Assembly (NCBI GenBank): GCA_025057995.1
Contig: JANXEW010000007.1
Span: forward strand, 1-64,000
From: Thermofilaceae archaeon
GTDB lineage: Archaea > Thermoproteota > Thermoprotei > Thermofilales > Thermofilaceae
DNA length: 64,000 bases
Direction of reading: 5' to 3'
A program made the translations under genes and the position numbers. The notes below the pieces were generated by a model. The model worked only from the letters and a program-made list of their open reading frames with translations. It was not told where the DNA came from and did no database searches. Shown here one piece after another: positions 35,736 through 44,817 of this stretch. Positions within the stretch are counted from its first letter, which is position 1; each line of letters starts with the position of its first letter.

Positions 35736-35936
35736 ATGAAGAGAATCTCCATCCGGTTAACGCGGGAGCAGTACAAGCTCCTTAAAATACTCATAGACGA
35801 AGGTGTTTATCCATCGTTTTCGGATGCTTTAAGAGAAGCAGTAGTACGGTTGTTAAAAGAGCAGCATCTCGGTTACGAGGTTTCGTTTTCAAAGGTTACA
35901 CGTAGAATGGTGGGACACGCATTCGTTCGCTCTTAA
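35736..35936 (+). CDS. Small ribbon-helix-helix (CopG-like) protein
   Basis: The 66-residue protein begins with a DNA-binding strand (KRISIRLTREQYKLLKIL), a loop and a second helix (SFSDALREAVVRLLKEQ). This is the usual RHH domain. No toxin gene is beside it. Its last 41 bases overlap the 3' end of the convergent PAC2 gene. Confidence 0.78.
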   Translation: MKRISIRLTREQYKLLKILIDEGVYPSFSDALREAVVRLLKEQHLGYEVSFSKVTRRMVGHAFVRS

Positions 35937-36636
35937 CTCCTTCCTTAACCATTTCCGTTATCTCAACCTCCTTTCTTTTCAGTTCCTCGATTAAAGTATC
36001 CAGGTTTCGCGTATCCACGCTTATTTCAAGCAGCTTGCATAAGGCTTGTACGAGCTGCTTAGCTGCTACTGGATCCATTTCGAGTTGGGAGGTGTACCCC
36101 ATGAGCACAAAAGCTCTCATACCTCTGAGTGCAGCTAAGGCAGGCAATAAGCCGCAAGCTCCGGTAATTATCCCTCCAGGAGAAGGCTTGAAACCTAACG
36201 CAACTAGTTTTTCTCTTATTTCGGGATTGGTAACAGCGAAGTAAACTCCCTCTCCTTCACCCATCGTAGTGCCACATGCTCCTATTACCTCGACGCCACC
36301 GATCGACTGAAAATAATCTAGCGTGTGTTCCGCCACCTCGTACTGCATCCAAGGTACAGGTTGCGTGGGAGCTGTAAGAAACAAGATATCTCGTATCCCG
36401 CTGTAAAGGTAGAAGTCATATGTAGGTATTCTGAGAACAGCGTCGTTGTCGACCAACACCGCTACATTAGATTGAACAAGTAAGCCGTCTGTGTAAAGCT
36501 CCGCTACTTTCCGTAAACGAAGCTCCCTTACAACATAGTCAACCGCTATTTTTCCGACTAACCCCACGCCTGGGAGTCCTTGTACGAGAACTCCTTGACG
36601 TAGTGTCAGCTTCTCCATTTCTCTTAACCGTATCAT
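35896..36636 (-). CDS. PAC2-family protein (proteasome assembly chaperone-like)
   Basis: The 246-residue protein matches archaeal PbaB-type PAC2 proteins: VQGLPGVGLVGKIAVDYVVR, ILFLTAPTQP, GVEVIGACGTTMG and GIITGACGLLPALAALRGM. The C-terminal 50 residues are charged and helical. PbaB forms tetramers that bind proteasome parts or act as general chaperones. The link to the proteasome genes here is only by family. Confidence 0.88.
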   Translation of the reverse strand: MIRLREMEKLTLRQGVLVQGLPGVGLVGKIAVDYVVRELRLRKVAELYTDGLLVQSNVAVLVDNDAVLRIPTYDFYLYSGIRDILFLTAPTQPVPWMQYEVAEHTLDYFQSIGGVEVIGACGTTMGEGEGVYFAVTNPEIREKLVALGFKPSPGGIITGACGLLPALAALRGMRAFVLMGYTSQLEMDPVAAKQLVQALCKLLEISVDTRNLDTLIEELKRKEVEITEMVKEGVKSERMRVPPFYV

Positions 36637-36714
36637 AAGGGTATGGCATGCTAGGTACTATTTAAGTCCGGCGTTGCGTCATCGATTAATACCGACTACT
36701 TCACGTAACAACGT

Positions 36715-38235
36715 ATGGATCGGTCTCCTCTTATTCTCGGAATCGATATCGGGACAGGTGGTTGTAAGGTTGTAGCTTACAATTTACAAGGTGTTCAAGT
36801 GGCTTCCGCCTTCAGAGAGTACAAGGTCATTCATCCTCGCGTTGGTTGGGCTGAGCAGAACCCAGAAGACTGGTGGCGAGCCGCGGCGGAAGCTATTCGT
36901 GAAGTAACAAGTAGATTGGATCCATCTAGTGTGGAAGCTATAGGTGTGACGTCGCAGAGAGAAGCATTTGCCTCTCTCGGTAAAAACGAAGAGGTGTTGT
37001 ATAACGCTATTATATGGCTCGACTCTCGAGCAAGTAGGCAGGAAGATTGGGTTAAACAAAGGCTAGGTGCTCGGCGTGTACTGGAGATCACGGGGCTCCC
37101 CGTTGACCAGATGTTTTCTGCGGTTAAGCTACTCTGGCTTAAGGAAGAGGCCCCCTCAATTTTCTCTAGAATTAACAAAATTCTTTTCGCCAAGGATTAC
37201 ATTTCATTCAAACTAACGGGTAACATGTCCACAGATTATAGTATGGCATCGCGGACAATGTTGCTTGACATAAATAAGTTGGAATGGTCAAAGGAGATGT
37301 GTGAAGAACTTCAGATACCGTACGACATACTTCCCCCTCTTAGAGGTTCATGGGAAGTGGTGGGTGAAGTATCCAGCAGGGTTGCTGAGTTAACGGGGTT
37401 AAAGAAAGGTACTCAAGTGGTAGCTGGCGGTGGCGATAGACCTTGTGAAGCACTGGGGGCTGGAGCGATTGACGAAGGCGAGGTGAATGCGGGGACGGGG
37501 ACAGGAACATGTTTTGAAGCCCCCCTATCCGAGCCGCGACCCGATTACAAGTTAAGAGTTGATACATGTGTTCACGTTATCCCCCATAGATGGGAGTACG
37601 AGATAGTTATCAACGCCACAGGCGAATCCCTACGTTGGTTTAGGGATAACTTAGGCTGGTGGGAGGTTGAAGAAGCTAAGAAGCGTGGAGTTTCACCCTA
37701 TGACGTTTTCATGGAGGAGGCTAAAGACATCCCAGCTGGGAGCGAGGGTTTATTGTATTTCCCTTATCTCTGGGGTGTAAAAACCCCCTTCTTTAATCCG
37801 AAGGCTAAAGGAGTCTTCATCGGGTTTACACACGCTCACACGAGAAAGCACTTCGTGCGCGCAATACTCGAAGGCGTCGCTTACCATTATAAAGGTGCTA
37901 TCGAACTGTTAAGCGAGTTGGGCGTCAATGTAAGAAGGTTCACTATGACGGGTGGAGAGGTTAGAGGTGAGCTTTGGAACCAGATTAAGGCAGCGATGTT
38001 GGGGATTAACATCCTCATACCCAGAGAAACAGACGCAGCTAGTCTAGGCGCTGCAATACTGGCTGCACTAGGTACAAGACACTATGCTACGGTGCGAGAG
38101 GCGGTTCAAGCGATGGTACACGTAGCGAGGGTCGTAGAACCAGATTCTGAGCTATTTTCCTCCTATACGCGTCTGTACGAGATCTACCGGGCCACCTACT
38201 ACGCCCTCGAAAAAGCTTACGACTTAGCATCATGA
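36715..38235 (+). CDS. FGGY-family carbohydrate kinase (xylulokinase-like)
   Basis: The 506-residue protein has the two-domain FGGY fold: LGIDIGTGGCKVVAYNLQG (phosphate loop 1), WAEQNPEDWW, GVTSQREAFASLG and AIIWLDSRA. GGGDRPCEALGAGAI holds the catalytic aspartate, and TMTGGEVRGELWNQIKA and ASLGAAILAALG lie at the ADP site. It is closest in style to xylulose kinases, but a related sugar or polyol is possible. No sugar transporter or isomerase lies beside it. Confidence 0.87.
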   Translation: MDRSPLILGIDIGTGGCKVVAYNLQGVQVASAFREYKVIHPRVGWAEQNPEDWWRAAAEAIREVTSRLDPSSVEAIGVTSQREAFASLGKNEEVLYNAIIWLDSRASRQEDWVKQRLGARRVLEITGLPVDQMFSAVKLLWLKEEAPSIFSRINKILFAKDYISFKLTGNMSTDYSMASRTMLLDINKLEWSKEMCEELQIPYDILPPLRGSWEVVGEVSSRVAELTGLKKGTQVVAGGGDRPCEALGAGAIDEGEVNAGTGTGTCFEAPLSEPRPDYKLRVDTCVHVIPHRWEYEIVINATGESLRWFRDNLGWWEVEEAKKRGVSPYDVFMEEAKDIPAGSEGLLYFPYLWGVKTPFFNPKAKGVFIGFTHAHTRKHFVRAILEGVAYHYKGAIELLSELGVNVRRFTMTGGEVRGELWNQIKAAMLGINILIPRETDAASLGAAILAALGTRHYATVREAVQAMVHVARVVEPDSELFSSYTRLYEIYRATYYALEKAYDLAS

Positions 38236-38270
38236 AAAAAGTTAAAACGCCTTATATCGATGGAATGACG

Positions 38271-38368
38271 AGCCCGGTGGTGTAGCGGCAAGCATACGGG
38301 GCTTTGAGCCGATCCGAAAGATCGGCGGGCATGCCCCCGAGGCCGGGGTTCGAATCCCCGCCGGGCTA
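38271..38368 (+). tRNA. tRNA-Gln (TTG) with intron at 36/37
   Basis: Acceptor AGCCCGG/CCGGGCT with discriminator A; the next three bases are CCA (38369-38371), so CCA may be encoded. D arm GTGT/GCAT, T arm CGGGG-TTCGAAT-CCCCG. The anticodon stem is CGGGG/CCCCG. A 26-nt intron (38307-38332) has inner hairpin GCCGATC/GATCGGC, helix GCTT/GGGC and bulges TGA and ATG. Cutting after the second base of each bulge puts it between positions 36 and 37 and gives loop CTTTGGC. This is one base before the canonical site. Confidence 0.92.
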
Positions 38369-38457
38369 CCAAGAAACTTATTCATTTGACATTCTAACAG
38401 TCATAAATGTTGACAAAGAAATAAGCTTTAAGTAGTTTTAACTAATCAAACTAAGGC

Positions 38458-39522
38458 GTGAGTAGCAGAGCTGTAAGAGAAGCCAAATGGTATGAAAAAC
38501 TAAGCGATGGTAAAGTCAGGTGTAGGCTTTGTCCATGGAACTGTGTATTGGAACCCGGGCGCGTGGGTTTATGCGGTGTCAGGATGAATAGAGAAGGGTC
38601 TCTCTTCACGCTAGTCTACGGTCTCGTATCCTCGCTTGCGATTGATCCAATAGAGAAAAAACCGCTCTACCATTTTTACCCTGGCGCACCAATTCTGAGC
38701 ATAAGCACCGTAGGTTGTAACCTCAAGTGTCCTTGGTGTCAGAATTGGCACATATCCAGAGCCAAGCCAGAAGAGGCTTTGACGGAATACCTAGAACCGA
38801 GCATGATCGTGAAATTGGCTAGGCGCTACGACGTCCCTTTTGTCGCATACACTTACAATGAACCGCTAATATGGTACGAATATGTTGCGGACACGGCTAA
38901 ACTCGTGAAGCAAGAAGGCGGGTTTAACGTGTTAGTGACCAACGGGCATGCGAATCCAGAACCACTCGAAGAGCTTTTAAAGTACATTGATGCGGCCAAC
39001 GTGGACGTAAAAGCTTTCGAGCCGAAAACTTACCTTAAAATCATTGGTGGCAAGCTTGAAAACATACTAGAGTCTATAAAGATTATGAAAGAGAAGGATG
39101 TTCATGTTGAGACAACATATCTGGTTGTTCCAGGCATTAACGATAACGAGGAGGAATTCCGTAAAATGGTGCGATGGCACATCGACGAGCTGGGTCCGGA
39201 GACCCCCCTACATATATCCCGCTTCTTTCCGGCATACAAGTTCGCGGATAAAAATTCGACTCCAACTGAGTTGCTGACTAAGTTTTGGGCGTTGGCAAAA
39301 TCCGAAGGGGTCTACTACGTTTACTTAGGGAATGTACCAGGTCACAAGGGTGAGTACACATTTTGTTCACATTGTGAAAAGCCAGTAGTAAAGAGGATGG
39401 GGTTCGAGATTTTTGAATGGAACATAGAAGGCGGGAACAAGTGTAAATTTTGTGGGGCGACCATTCACATAAGGGGAGAAAGGTGGCGTCGAAGCAGCCG
39501 CGATTTTCCCCTCGTCTTTTAG
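38458..39522 (+). CDS. amrS: AmmeMemoRadiSam-system radical SAM enzyme (AmrS-like)
   Basis: The 354-residue protein has the radical SAM motif CNLKCPWCQN (CxxxCxxC, about residue 86). It has an N-terminal cysteine-rich part (CRLCPWNCVLEPGRVGLCGV) and the family's DPIEKKPLYHFYPG and YTYNEPLIWYEY. Two C-terminal zinc pairs are present, CSHCEK and CKFCG. AmrS is linked to the AMMECR1/MEMO1 proteins, with an unproven modification role. Neither partner gene is here. It converges on dcd with a four-base overlap. Confidence 0.92.
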   Translation: MSSRAVREAKWYEKLSDGKVRCRLCPWNCVLEPGRVGLCGVRMNREGSLFTLVYGLVSSLAIDPIEKKPLYHFYPGAPILSISTVGCNLKCPWCQNWHISRAKPEEALTEYLEPSMIVKLARRYDVPFVAYTYNEPLIWYEYVADTAKLVKQEGGFNVLVTNGHANPEPLEELLKYIDAANVDVKAFEPKTYLKIIGGKLENILESIKIMKEKDVHVETTYLVVPGINDNEEEFRKMVRWHIDELGPETPLHISRFFPAYKFADKNSTPTELLTKFWALAKSEGVYYVYLGNVPGHKGEYTFCSHCEKPVVKRMGFEIFEWNIEGGNKCKFCGATIHIRGERWRRSSRDFPLVF

Positions 39523-40037
39523 CGTGGCAAAGTCACACCGCGTTGTCCTTGATATCTACCTCTGTAGGGAACGGGCTCGCCCTCTACTTTGTAAAAAACT
39601 ATGTGAGCAAACCTTACCCCTCTTTTCAAAATCACGGGGAATGCTCCTCCGTGAACCTCTAATGTTATCTGTCCTTCAAAACCAGCGTCTACTACTGTTG
39701 GAGGTATACTGAGGCCTAAGCGTGCAAAAGTGCTTCTTAACTCTATGAGACCTGCGATGTCATCAGGCATTTTTATACTCTCAAGGGTTGAAACTAGGAT
39801 TTTCATATAAGGTTGCAAGACAAAGCTTGAATCTAGGCTCAGTACCTTATAGTATTCGTTTAGATCCACCTCGTTCAACCTATCTGGATCTAGCGGAATC
39901 GGGTTATTGAGCAGGACAGCAACTTCATTGCCTATCTTCAGGTCAATTCCATTCTCTCGAATCGAATCAGGTGAAAAGGGGTCTATCCTTAGTACATTCA
40001 TCTCGATCAAGCGCCTGATCTCACTACCTGAAAGCAT
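39519..40037 (-). CDS. dcd: dCTP deaminase
   Basis: The enzyme converts dCTP to dUTP in thymidylate synthesis, or directly to dUMP if bifunctional. From ATG 40037 it has 172 residues: MLSGSEIRRLIEMNVLRIDP, ENGIDLKIG, ELRSTFARLGLSIPPTVVDAG and FEGQITLEVHG with the catalytic glutamate. The upstream reading adds 27 residues that do not match the usual MxLSDxEI N-terminus, so the inner ATG is used. It converges on amrS. Confidence 0.9.
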   Translation of the reverse strand: MLSGSEIRRLIEMNVLRIDPFSPDSIRENGIDLKIGNEVAVLLNNPIPLDPDRLNEVDLNEYYKVLSLDSSFVLQPYMKILVSTLESIKMPDDIAGLIELRSTFARLGLSIPPTVVDAGFEGQITLEVHGGAFPVILKRGVRFAHIVFYKVEGEPVPYRGRYQGQRGVTLPR

Positions 40038-40129
40038 GAGACCTTGCTTTGGCGGCACCTTATACAGCTGACGTTTATTTTTCCAGGCTTCTGTTAACAT
40101 GGAAGGATATGAACCCATGGTAGCTATTT

Positions 40130-40999
40130 TTACTTTGTAGTTCTCGTATCTCTGATGGCAATTACACCTTCGTTAACTTGTACGTCTACTGAAGAAGCTA
40201 CTGGAAGACACTTCGCTCGCAGCGCATGAACTACAGTCGTAGGTGGTTGCCATTCTTCAAAGGACTCAAATACAGCCATGCCTTTTGCGATAATTACATC
40301 TACGTTATTTAAAACAGTTAATGCTTCGTTGCTTAGCTCTCCAGGTATCGGACCAGCGGCGTCGCTCCCGGTACCTACGACTCTAGCAAATTTATCAAAT
40401 CCTAATGCTAGCGTCTCGTTTACCGTAATATCGTTCTGGTATGGAAAAGTTTTGGCCATCACGTATACTTCGATCCCCATGCTACTAAGCAGCTTTACGA
40501 CCTCTAGATCTATAACGGCCTCGCCAGCATTGTCGAGTATATAAGCAACTTTGCGTGCTCTTGAGATAAGCTTGTAAGCCTTTAGACTTTCGTCTCTTCC
40601 GAGCTCTACACTCAAGTCTATTCTCAAATTTTCGTAACCGGGCACGCCGGGGTCGATGGCGTTAGCGGCGATGGTAGCTGTCAAAATTTCCTTAAACCGC
40701 TCGTAGTTCGAAAGCGATCGTATCCTCTTCTCGAGTAGAGGGATAAGATTGTTGACAACCCACTTGTTACTCTCGATTTTGTAGTTGAGGTATGGGTCCA
40801 CGTTGTGCATCGCTCGTTTAACAAATCTATAGGTTTCAGTAGCTAACCTTATAGTGGAAGAAAATGGATTAGAGACTGAAAGGTGTTTAGCCAATGCAGC
40901 TAAGTAGTATACTAACTCGTCATTCGGTAATTGCGAAGACAATAGCTCTCTAGCTCGCGCTGCATAGATGCAGGGGATGCATTGTGGCCAGATCCGCAT
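40130..40999 (-). CDS. DUF89 family protein (ARMT1-like phosphatase fold)
   Basis: The 289-residue protein has the archaeal DUF89 N-terminus (IWPQCIPCIYAARARELL) and the metal-site segment VAYILDNAGEAVIDLEVVKLL. It also has VVGTGSDAAGPIPGEL and VDVIIAKGMAVFESFEE. Members are metal-dependent phosphatases on damaged or sugar-phosphate metabolites. The substrate here is unknown. It lies between dcd and tRNA-Lys. Confidence 0.9.
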   Translation of the reverse strand: MRIWPQCIPCIYAARARELLSSQLPNDELVYYLAALAKHLSVSNPFSSTIRLATETYRFVKRAMHNVDPYLNYKIESNKWVVNNLIPLLEKRIRSLSNYERFKEILTATIAANAIDPGVPGYENLRIDLSVELGRDESLKAYKLISRARKVAYILDNAGEAVIDLEVVKLLSSMGIEVYVMAKTFPYQNDITVNETLALGFDKFARVVGTGSDAAGPIPGELSNEALTVLNNVDVIIAKGMAVFESFEEWQPPTTVVHALRAKCLPVASSVDVQVNEGVIAIRDTRTTK

Positions 41000-41082
41000 G
41001 CCTAGGTCTTGATAGACGCCTGAAAAACATCACGCAGACGGCGGCAAAGATTTAGCTAGGAATAAACCGTTTTAGCAACTAA

Positions 41083-41193
41083 CGGGCCGGCCGGGATTTG
41101 AACCCGGGTCCTACGGGTTAAAAGCATCAACCGGGCGTAATTACCAAAATAGTTACGCCCGTCCGTCGCTCTTCCAGGCTGAGCTACCGGCCC
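41083..41193 (-). tRNA. tRNA-Lys (TTT) with a 37-nt intron at 30/31
   Basis: On the minus strand the acceptor is GGGCCGG/CCGGCCC with discriminator G (41083), D arm GCTC/GAGC, and T arm CCGGG-TTCAAAT-CCCGG. The intron (41126-41162) splits the anticodon stem between positions 30 and 31. Its inner stem is CGGGCGTAA/TTACGCCCG (9 bp), its helix is CGAC/GTTG and its bulges are GGA and ATG. Splicing gives ACGGG-CTTTTAA-CCCGT with anticodon TTT. The intron copies ACGG of the exon, so it has a short direct repeat at its start. Confidence 0.93.
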
Positions 41194-42957
41194 TAGGGTC
41201 TCCCCATGTTTAGAGTTTAATAGTTTTCTCCCCGGAGAAGTATCTTACATAGTGTGAACAAGCTCGAGAAGAATAGTTAATGCGATTAACGTGTAGACTA
41301 GAAGCATTGTTGACTTGAAGGGGGCGTAGGTATCGGTTATCGTAATTTTCAGTTCATTTTTCTCATAATCATGAGTATAGTTCCTGTCCCGTTAGGATAT
41401 CGACGAAAATTCAGTGAAGCTATCGTAGCCCTCCCAGCCTCTTTTAATGAACGGGTGTAGGACTAAGGTTGCATCCGAGATTGAACTGGAAACACTGACA
41501 CGATTCCCTCAAACGTAGTAAGCGTTGATGGCTTGAGGATCTCAAGATAGTTTCATAAGCATAGCCAAGAGTTTCAGGTGTCGTAGCAAGCGGCTTTGTA
41601 GAGGAGTGTAAGGACGAGATGTGTTAGAAAAATGTTGCTGATATATCTCTGAAAGCAAGGATTGTTGAATAGTAACTCCTTTCTGTATTCCAAACTAGAA
41701 CACGAAGGTAGTTGGGCTTCCTCATCATACGAACGTTAGTCTATATTCTGTTCAATAATCTTTAGAACGCTTTCGCCTATTCCCTAGAACCTATCATTAA
41801 TCTGGTCATTTATACCCTACCGCTTTTTTAAGATTTTCTTGTGGGTAAGGAGATTTCGGTGTCTTCGGGCGTCAAGCCGTCTTTATGCGTTTTCCTTTCT
41901 AGCCTCTATTCCATTCTTGATGATTATATTTTATCATAGTTAACTTACAATTTTTTGGTTTTGTTAGGGATTCGTTAGTTACTAAAAACATCTTTGAAGC
42001 TATTATCAGATAAAGTGATGTTTACCCCAGTCTTGCTGCCATAACCGTTTGTCCCCACTGTTATCCTACATGCTTTAAAGAGCACAAAGCATGTATCTGA
42101 TGAAGTTAAGATTCCTCCTTGGCTAATCGTGTATATTAAAAAGGATACATTTTACCACAAATGAAGCGAGTATGATTGCGTGTATCATAGATCTCGGTAG
42201 GGTCGAACTCTAGCAAGCAAAACTTCGTATCTAAGTTCTCTAGCAGACGTAGTATTCATCAATCTGTGATCTTTGTCTAGGAGCAATGGTTTCACGCCTA
42301 AGGCAAAAGGCCTAGCTGATGTTGTACCTTGCTTACCTGAAATCTGTGAGGGAAACTCCCCGATAGGTAGGAGCTCGTGAGTTTTAAAGCATCGTCTACA
42401 CGTTTTCCAGTTAGCTTCGAGAAAAAATCTCCGTATATAGGGATCATGTGCTACATTGTCCTGCATTACTATAGGAGGATTAGGCATAACCTAAAGGCAT
42501 GTAGTCTATCCCTCTTTTCTTAGGGGGAGACAATCATGCTAACACCATCGAGCAACACATCACCGCTAGTTGGTTGTAAAAGTCCAGCTATGCATCCTAA
42601 CTAGCAATCTTACGAGTCTATAGAACCGAGAATTATGAAATTGTCTTCATTGTAAACATTTTGCTTAGCTCTGTACTAAGGCACGTAGTACTGGCGAATT
42701 TCAGTAATAAAACGAGCACCAAGAGTGTTAGGTTCTCAGAACTTTTAGAGATGTCATCCATTCCACCGGCAGGTTCATTCATCATCGATAAGAAGATGAT
42801 GTGAGAATCCCGATTTTAAGTGTATCTTGACAACGTTCACAAATTTACTTCACTAGTAAGCCGCTTTAATTGGCCGGGATATATTTAGCTCAGATAAGAG
42901 TTTAGACAACTATAGCTCACATTTTCCTAACTATAAGTCGTATTAAAATGAGATTGG
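41194..42957. other. Gene-poor region between tRNA-Lys and tRNA-Thr
   Basis: This 1.76-kb stretch is the longest without a recognisable gene. It has stop codons in all frames apart from a 100-codon minus-strand frame at 42185-42487 and an open run of about 60 codons on the plus strand (about 42600-42800, ending at TGA). Neither matches a family I know. Both flanking tRNA genes point leftwards and share an identical 26-bp T-arm sequence. The region may be the remains of an insertion or simply intergenic. Confidence 0.5.
42185..42487 (-). CDS. Doubtful orphan open frame, 100 residues
   Basis: This frame would code for a 100-residue protein with a WKTCRRCFKTHELLP segment that could be half of a zinc finger. 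No second cysteine pair is present, and no ribosome-binding site or promoter is obvious. The codon use is unlike the flanking genes, and it sits in a region otherwise full of stops. It may be a fragment of a decayed gene or a chance frame. I cannot assign a function. Confidence 0.25.
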   Translation of the reverse strand: MPNPPIVMQDNVAHDPYIRRFFLEANWKTCRRCFKTHELLPIGEFPSQISGKQGTTSARPFALGVKPLLLDKDHRLMNTTSARELRYEVLLARVRPYRDL

Positions 42958-43061
42958 AGCCCCGGCCGGGATTTGAACCCGGGTCCTCCGGCTCTCTTGA
43001 TCTGTGATCTTTGAACGTACCTTACAAGGCCGGCGCTCTAACCCGGCTAAGCTACCGGGGC
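42958..43061 (-). tRNA. tRNA-Thr (TGT) with intron
   Basis: Acceptor GCCCCGG/CCGGGGC with discriminator T, usual for archaeal tRNA-Thr. The D arm is GCTT/GAGC and the T arm is CCGGG-TTCAAAT-CCCGG. The anticodon stem is CCGGC/GCCGG. A 29-nt intron (42994-43022) lies at 37/38, with perfect helix CTTG/CAAG and bulges TAA and AGA. Splicing gives loop CTTGTAA with anticodon TGT. Confidence 0.94.
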
Positions 43062-43216
43062 CATAACACGTCTGGTTCGCTTCCTCTTATTAAGACGGCT
43101 TATATGCGTTTACCTTTTTAAACCTTCAAAGTTAACGGGGCGGGAATTATTTGGAACAAATCATTAGCTTGTATTACCGACAGTAGGTTTTAAAACGGAG
43201 TTTGTTAGCGCAGCTT

Positions 43217-43669
43217 ATGCCAAAGTGGGGGTATTCGGTGGAGTTAGATCCAGCTAGGACAGCTATGGCATCTGGGCGTGATCTTAAAGTATCCTATAAA
43301 GCCACAGTAGAGATACTCAATGTAATAAGAGGGAAGAAGCTAGAAGAAGCCAAAAGTTTTTTAAATGAAGTTATTCAACTCAGCAAACCGGTTCCCTATA
43401 AAGTGCATAATAAGAAAGTTGGACATAGACGTGGTATGGGGCCGGGTAGATATCCCGTGAAAGCGGCTAGGGCTGTGCTTAAAGTGCTCCAAAATGCAGA
43501 AGCGAATGCTGAGTATAAAGGCTTGGACACTAGTAGACTCTGGGTTGTGCACGCGGCGGCGCATAAAGGAATGAAGTTTAAGTCCTACATGCCCAGAGCT
43601 TTCGGTCGAGCAACTCCCTTGTTCCGAGAATTAGTTCATGTAGAGATAGGGCTTGAAGAACGCACGTGA
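43217..43669 (+). CDS. rpl22: 50S ribosomal protein L22
   Basis: From ATG 43217 the protein has 150 residues. It matches archaeal L22: MPKWGYSVELDPARTAMASG, the KLEEAKSFLNEVIQLSKPVP helix, HNKKVGHRRGMGPGRYPVKA and VVHAAAHKGMKFKSYMPRA. It begins a ribosomal operon; the S19 and L2 genes that normally precede it are absent, and tRNA-Thr lies upstream on the other strand. Confidence 0.95.
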   Translation: MPKWGYSVELDPARTAMASGRDLKVSYKATVEILNVIRGKKLEEAKSFLNEVIQLSKPVPYKVHNKKVGHRRGMGPGRYPVKAARAVLKVLQNAEANAEYKGLDTSRLWVVHAAAHKGMKFKSYMPRAFGRATPLFRELVHVEIGLEERT

Positions 43670-43734
43670 AACTTAAATACTATGCTCCCTGGGCGATGCG
43701 TGCTTGTGGAAGGAACTAAGTGTGTGTGGTGGAT

Positions 43735-44328
43735 ATGTCGACGGTAGCTGGGTCTTTCTTGCAGAAAGGTATACAGTATATGGAGTTGAACGCCTTCTTA
43801 GCGAGAAAACTTATCCATGCTGGATACATTGATGTTCAGCTTTTCAGGACGCCTATAGGTACGAGGGTTGTCATATTAGCCGAGAGACCAGCTATGGTTA
43901 TAGGTCGCAGAGGTTCGAGCGTTAAAGAGTTACAAGACCTTTTAGAGAAAAAATTCGGAGTGGAGAGGCCTCAGATAGATGTAGTTGAAGTAGCGAACCC
44001 CGATCTTAACGCTAAAGTCATAGCGTACGGCATAGCTAGAGCTATGGCTAGGGGCGTTAAATTCAGGAGGGCTGCATTCGTTGCTGTGAGAAGGGTTATG
44101 GAGGCTGGTGCTAAGGGTGTAGAAATCGTTATAAGTGGTAAACTCTCGTCTCAAAGATCTAGGTTTGAAAAGTATACAGCTGGATTAATTTACAAGTCTG
44201 GAAAGCCTAGCGAGTTCATTGATGAGGCTGTTGTTCAAACTTTACTAAAGCCTGGAACTTTCGGTGTAAGAGTAAGGATAATGCCTCCCGTTGAGATACC
44301 GGGTTTAATCTCTGCGCAGGGGAGTTAG
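43735..44328 (+). CDS. rps3: 30S ribosomal protein S3
   Basis: The 197-residue protein has the N-terminal KH domain (VILAERPAMVIGRRGSSVKE) and the C-terminal domain with GARGxE-like AGAKGVEIVISGKLSSQRSR. It closes with GTFGVRVRIMPPVEIPG. ATG 43735 has GGTGG just upstream, so the GTG at 43720 is not needed. It lies between L22 and L29, its usual place. Confidence 0.95.
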   Translation: MSTVAGSFLQKGIQYMELNAFLARKLIHAGYIDVQLFRTPIGTRVVILAERPAMVIGRRGSSVKELQDLLEKKFGVERPQIDVVEVANPDLNAKVIAYGIARAMARGVKFRRAAFVAVRRVMEAGAKGVEIVISGKLSSQRSRFEKYTAGLIYKSGKPSEFIDEAVVQTLLKPGTFGVRVRIMPPVEIPGLISAQGS

Positions 44329-44329
44329 T

Positions 44330-44539
44330 ATGCCGGTAATTTCAGTGCAAGAGATACGAGAGATGAAAAAAGAGGATAGGCTACGAAGACTCGAGGAGCT
44401 AAGATCCGAGTTAGCAAGGTTGAAGGCTCAAGCTGCTCGAGGGACTCTTGAAAACCCGGCTAGGATTAAGGAAATAAAAAGAGCTATTGCCCGCATATTG
44501 ACTGTAGAAAGAGAGGAGAAAATGCGTGCAAGTCGATGA
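44330..44539 (+). CDS. rpl29: 50S ribosomal protein L29
   Basis: The 69-residue helical protein has VQEIREMKKEDRLRRLEELR, SELARLKAQAARGTLENPAR and IKEIKRAIARILTVEREE. It starts one base after the S3 stop and overlaps the Rpp29 gene by four bases. Confidence 0.95.
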   Translation: MPVISVQEIREMKKEDRLRRLEELRSELARLKAQAARGTLENPARIKEIKRAIARILTVEREEKMRASR

Positions 44540-44817
44540 AGATTACACCGGCTAACATACTTAATCATGAGCTCATAGGATTAAAAGCTAAAGTCTTCAA
44601 AAGTAAAAATGCTAGTCAAGTAGGGATATGTGGAATAATTATTGATGAAACAATGAAAACGATACTTCTTGAAACCGTGAAGGGCAGAAAGCGCATATTC
44701 AAAAGAGATTCAACTTTTCTCTTGGAGCTCCCCAACGGCGCTAAAGTGCTAGTAGAAGGTAAAGAGTTGCTTTCCAGACCTGAAGATAGGTTGAAAAGAA
44801 AACTATACGATTGGTAA
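44536..44817 (+). CDS. rnp1: RNase P protein Rpp29 (component 1)
   Basis: The 93-residue protein has the Sm-like barrel of archaeal Rpp29/Pop4: ILNHELIGLKAKVFKSKNAS, IIDETMKTILLET and FLLELPNGAKVLVEGKELLS. It binds RNase P RNA with Rpp21. Its place between L29 and S17 is conserved in archaea. The RNA itself is at the start of this window. Confidence 0.93.
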   Translation: MKITPANILNHELIGLKAKVFKSKNASQVGICGIIIDETMKTILLETVKGRKRIFKRDSTFLLELPNGAKVLVEGKELLSRPEDRLKRKLYDW

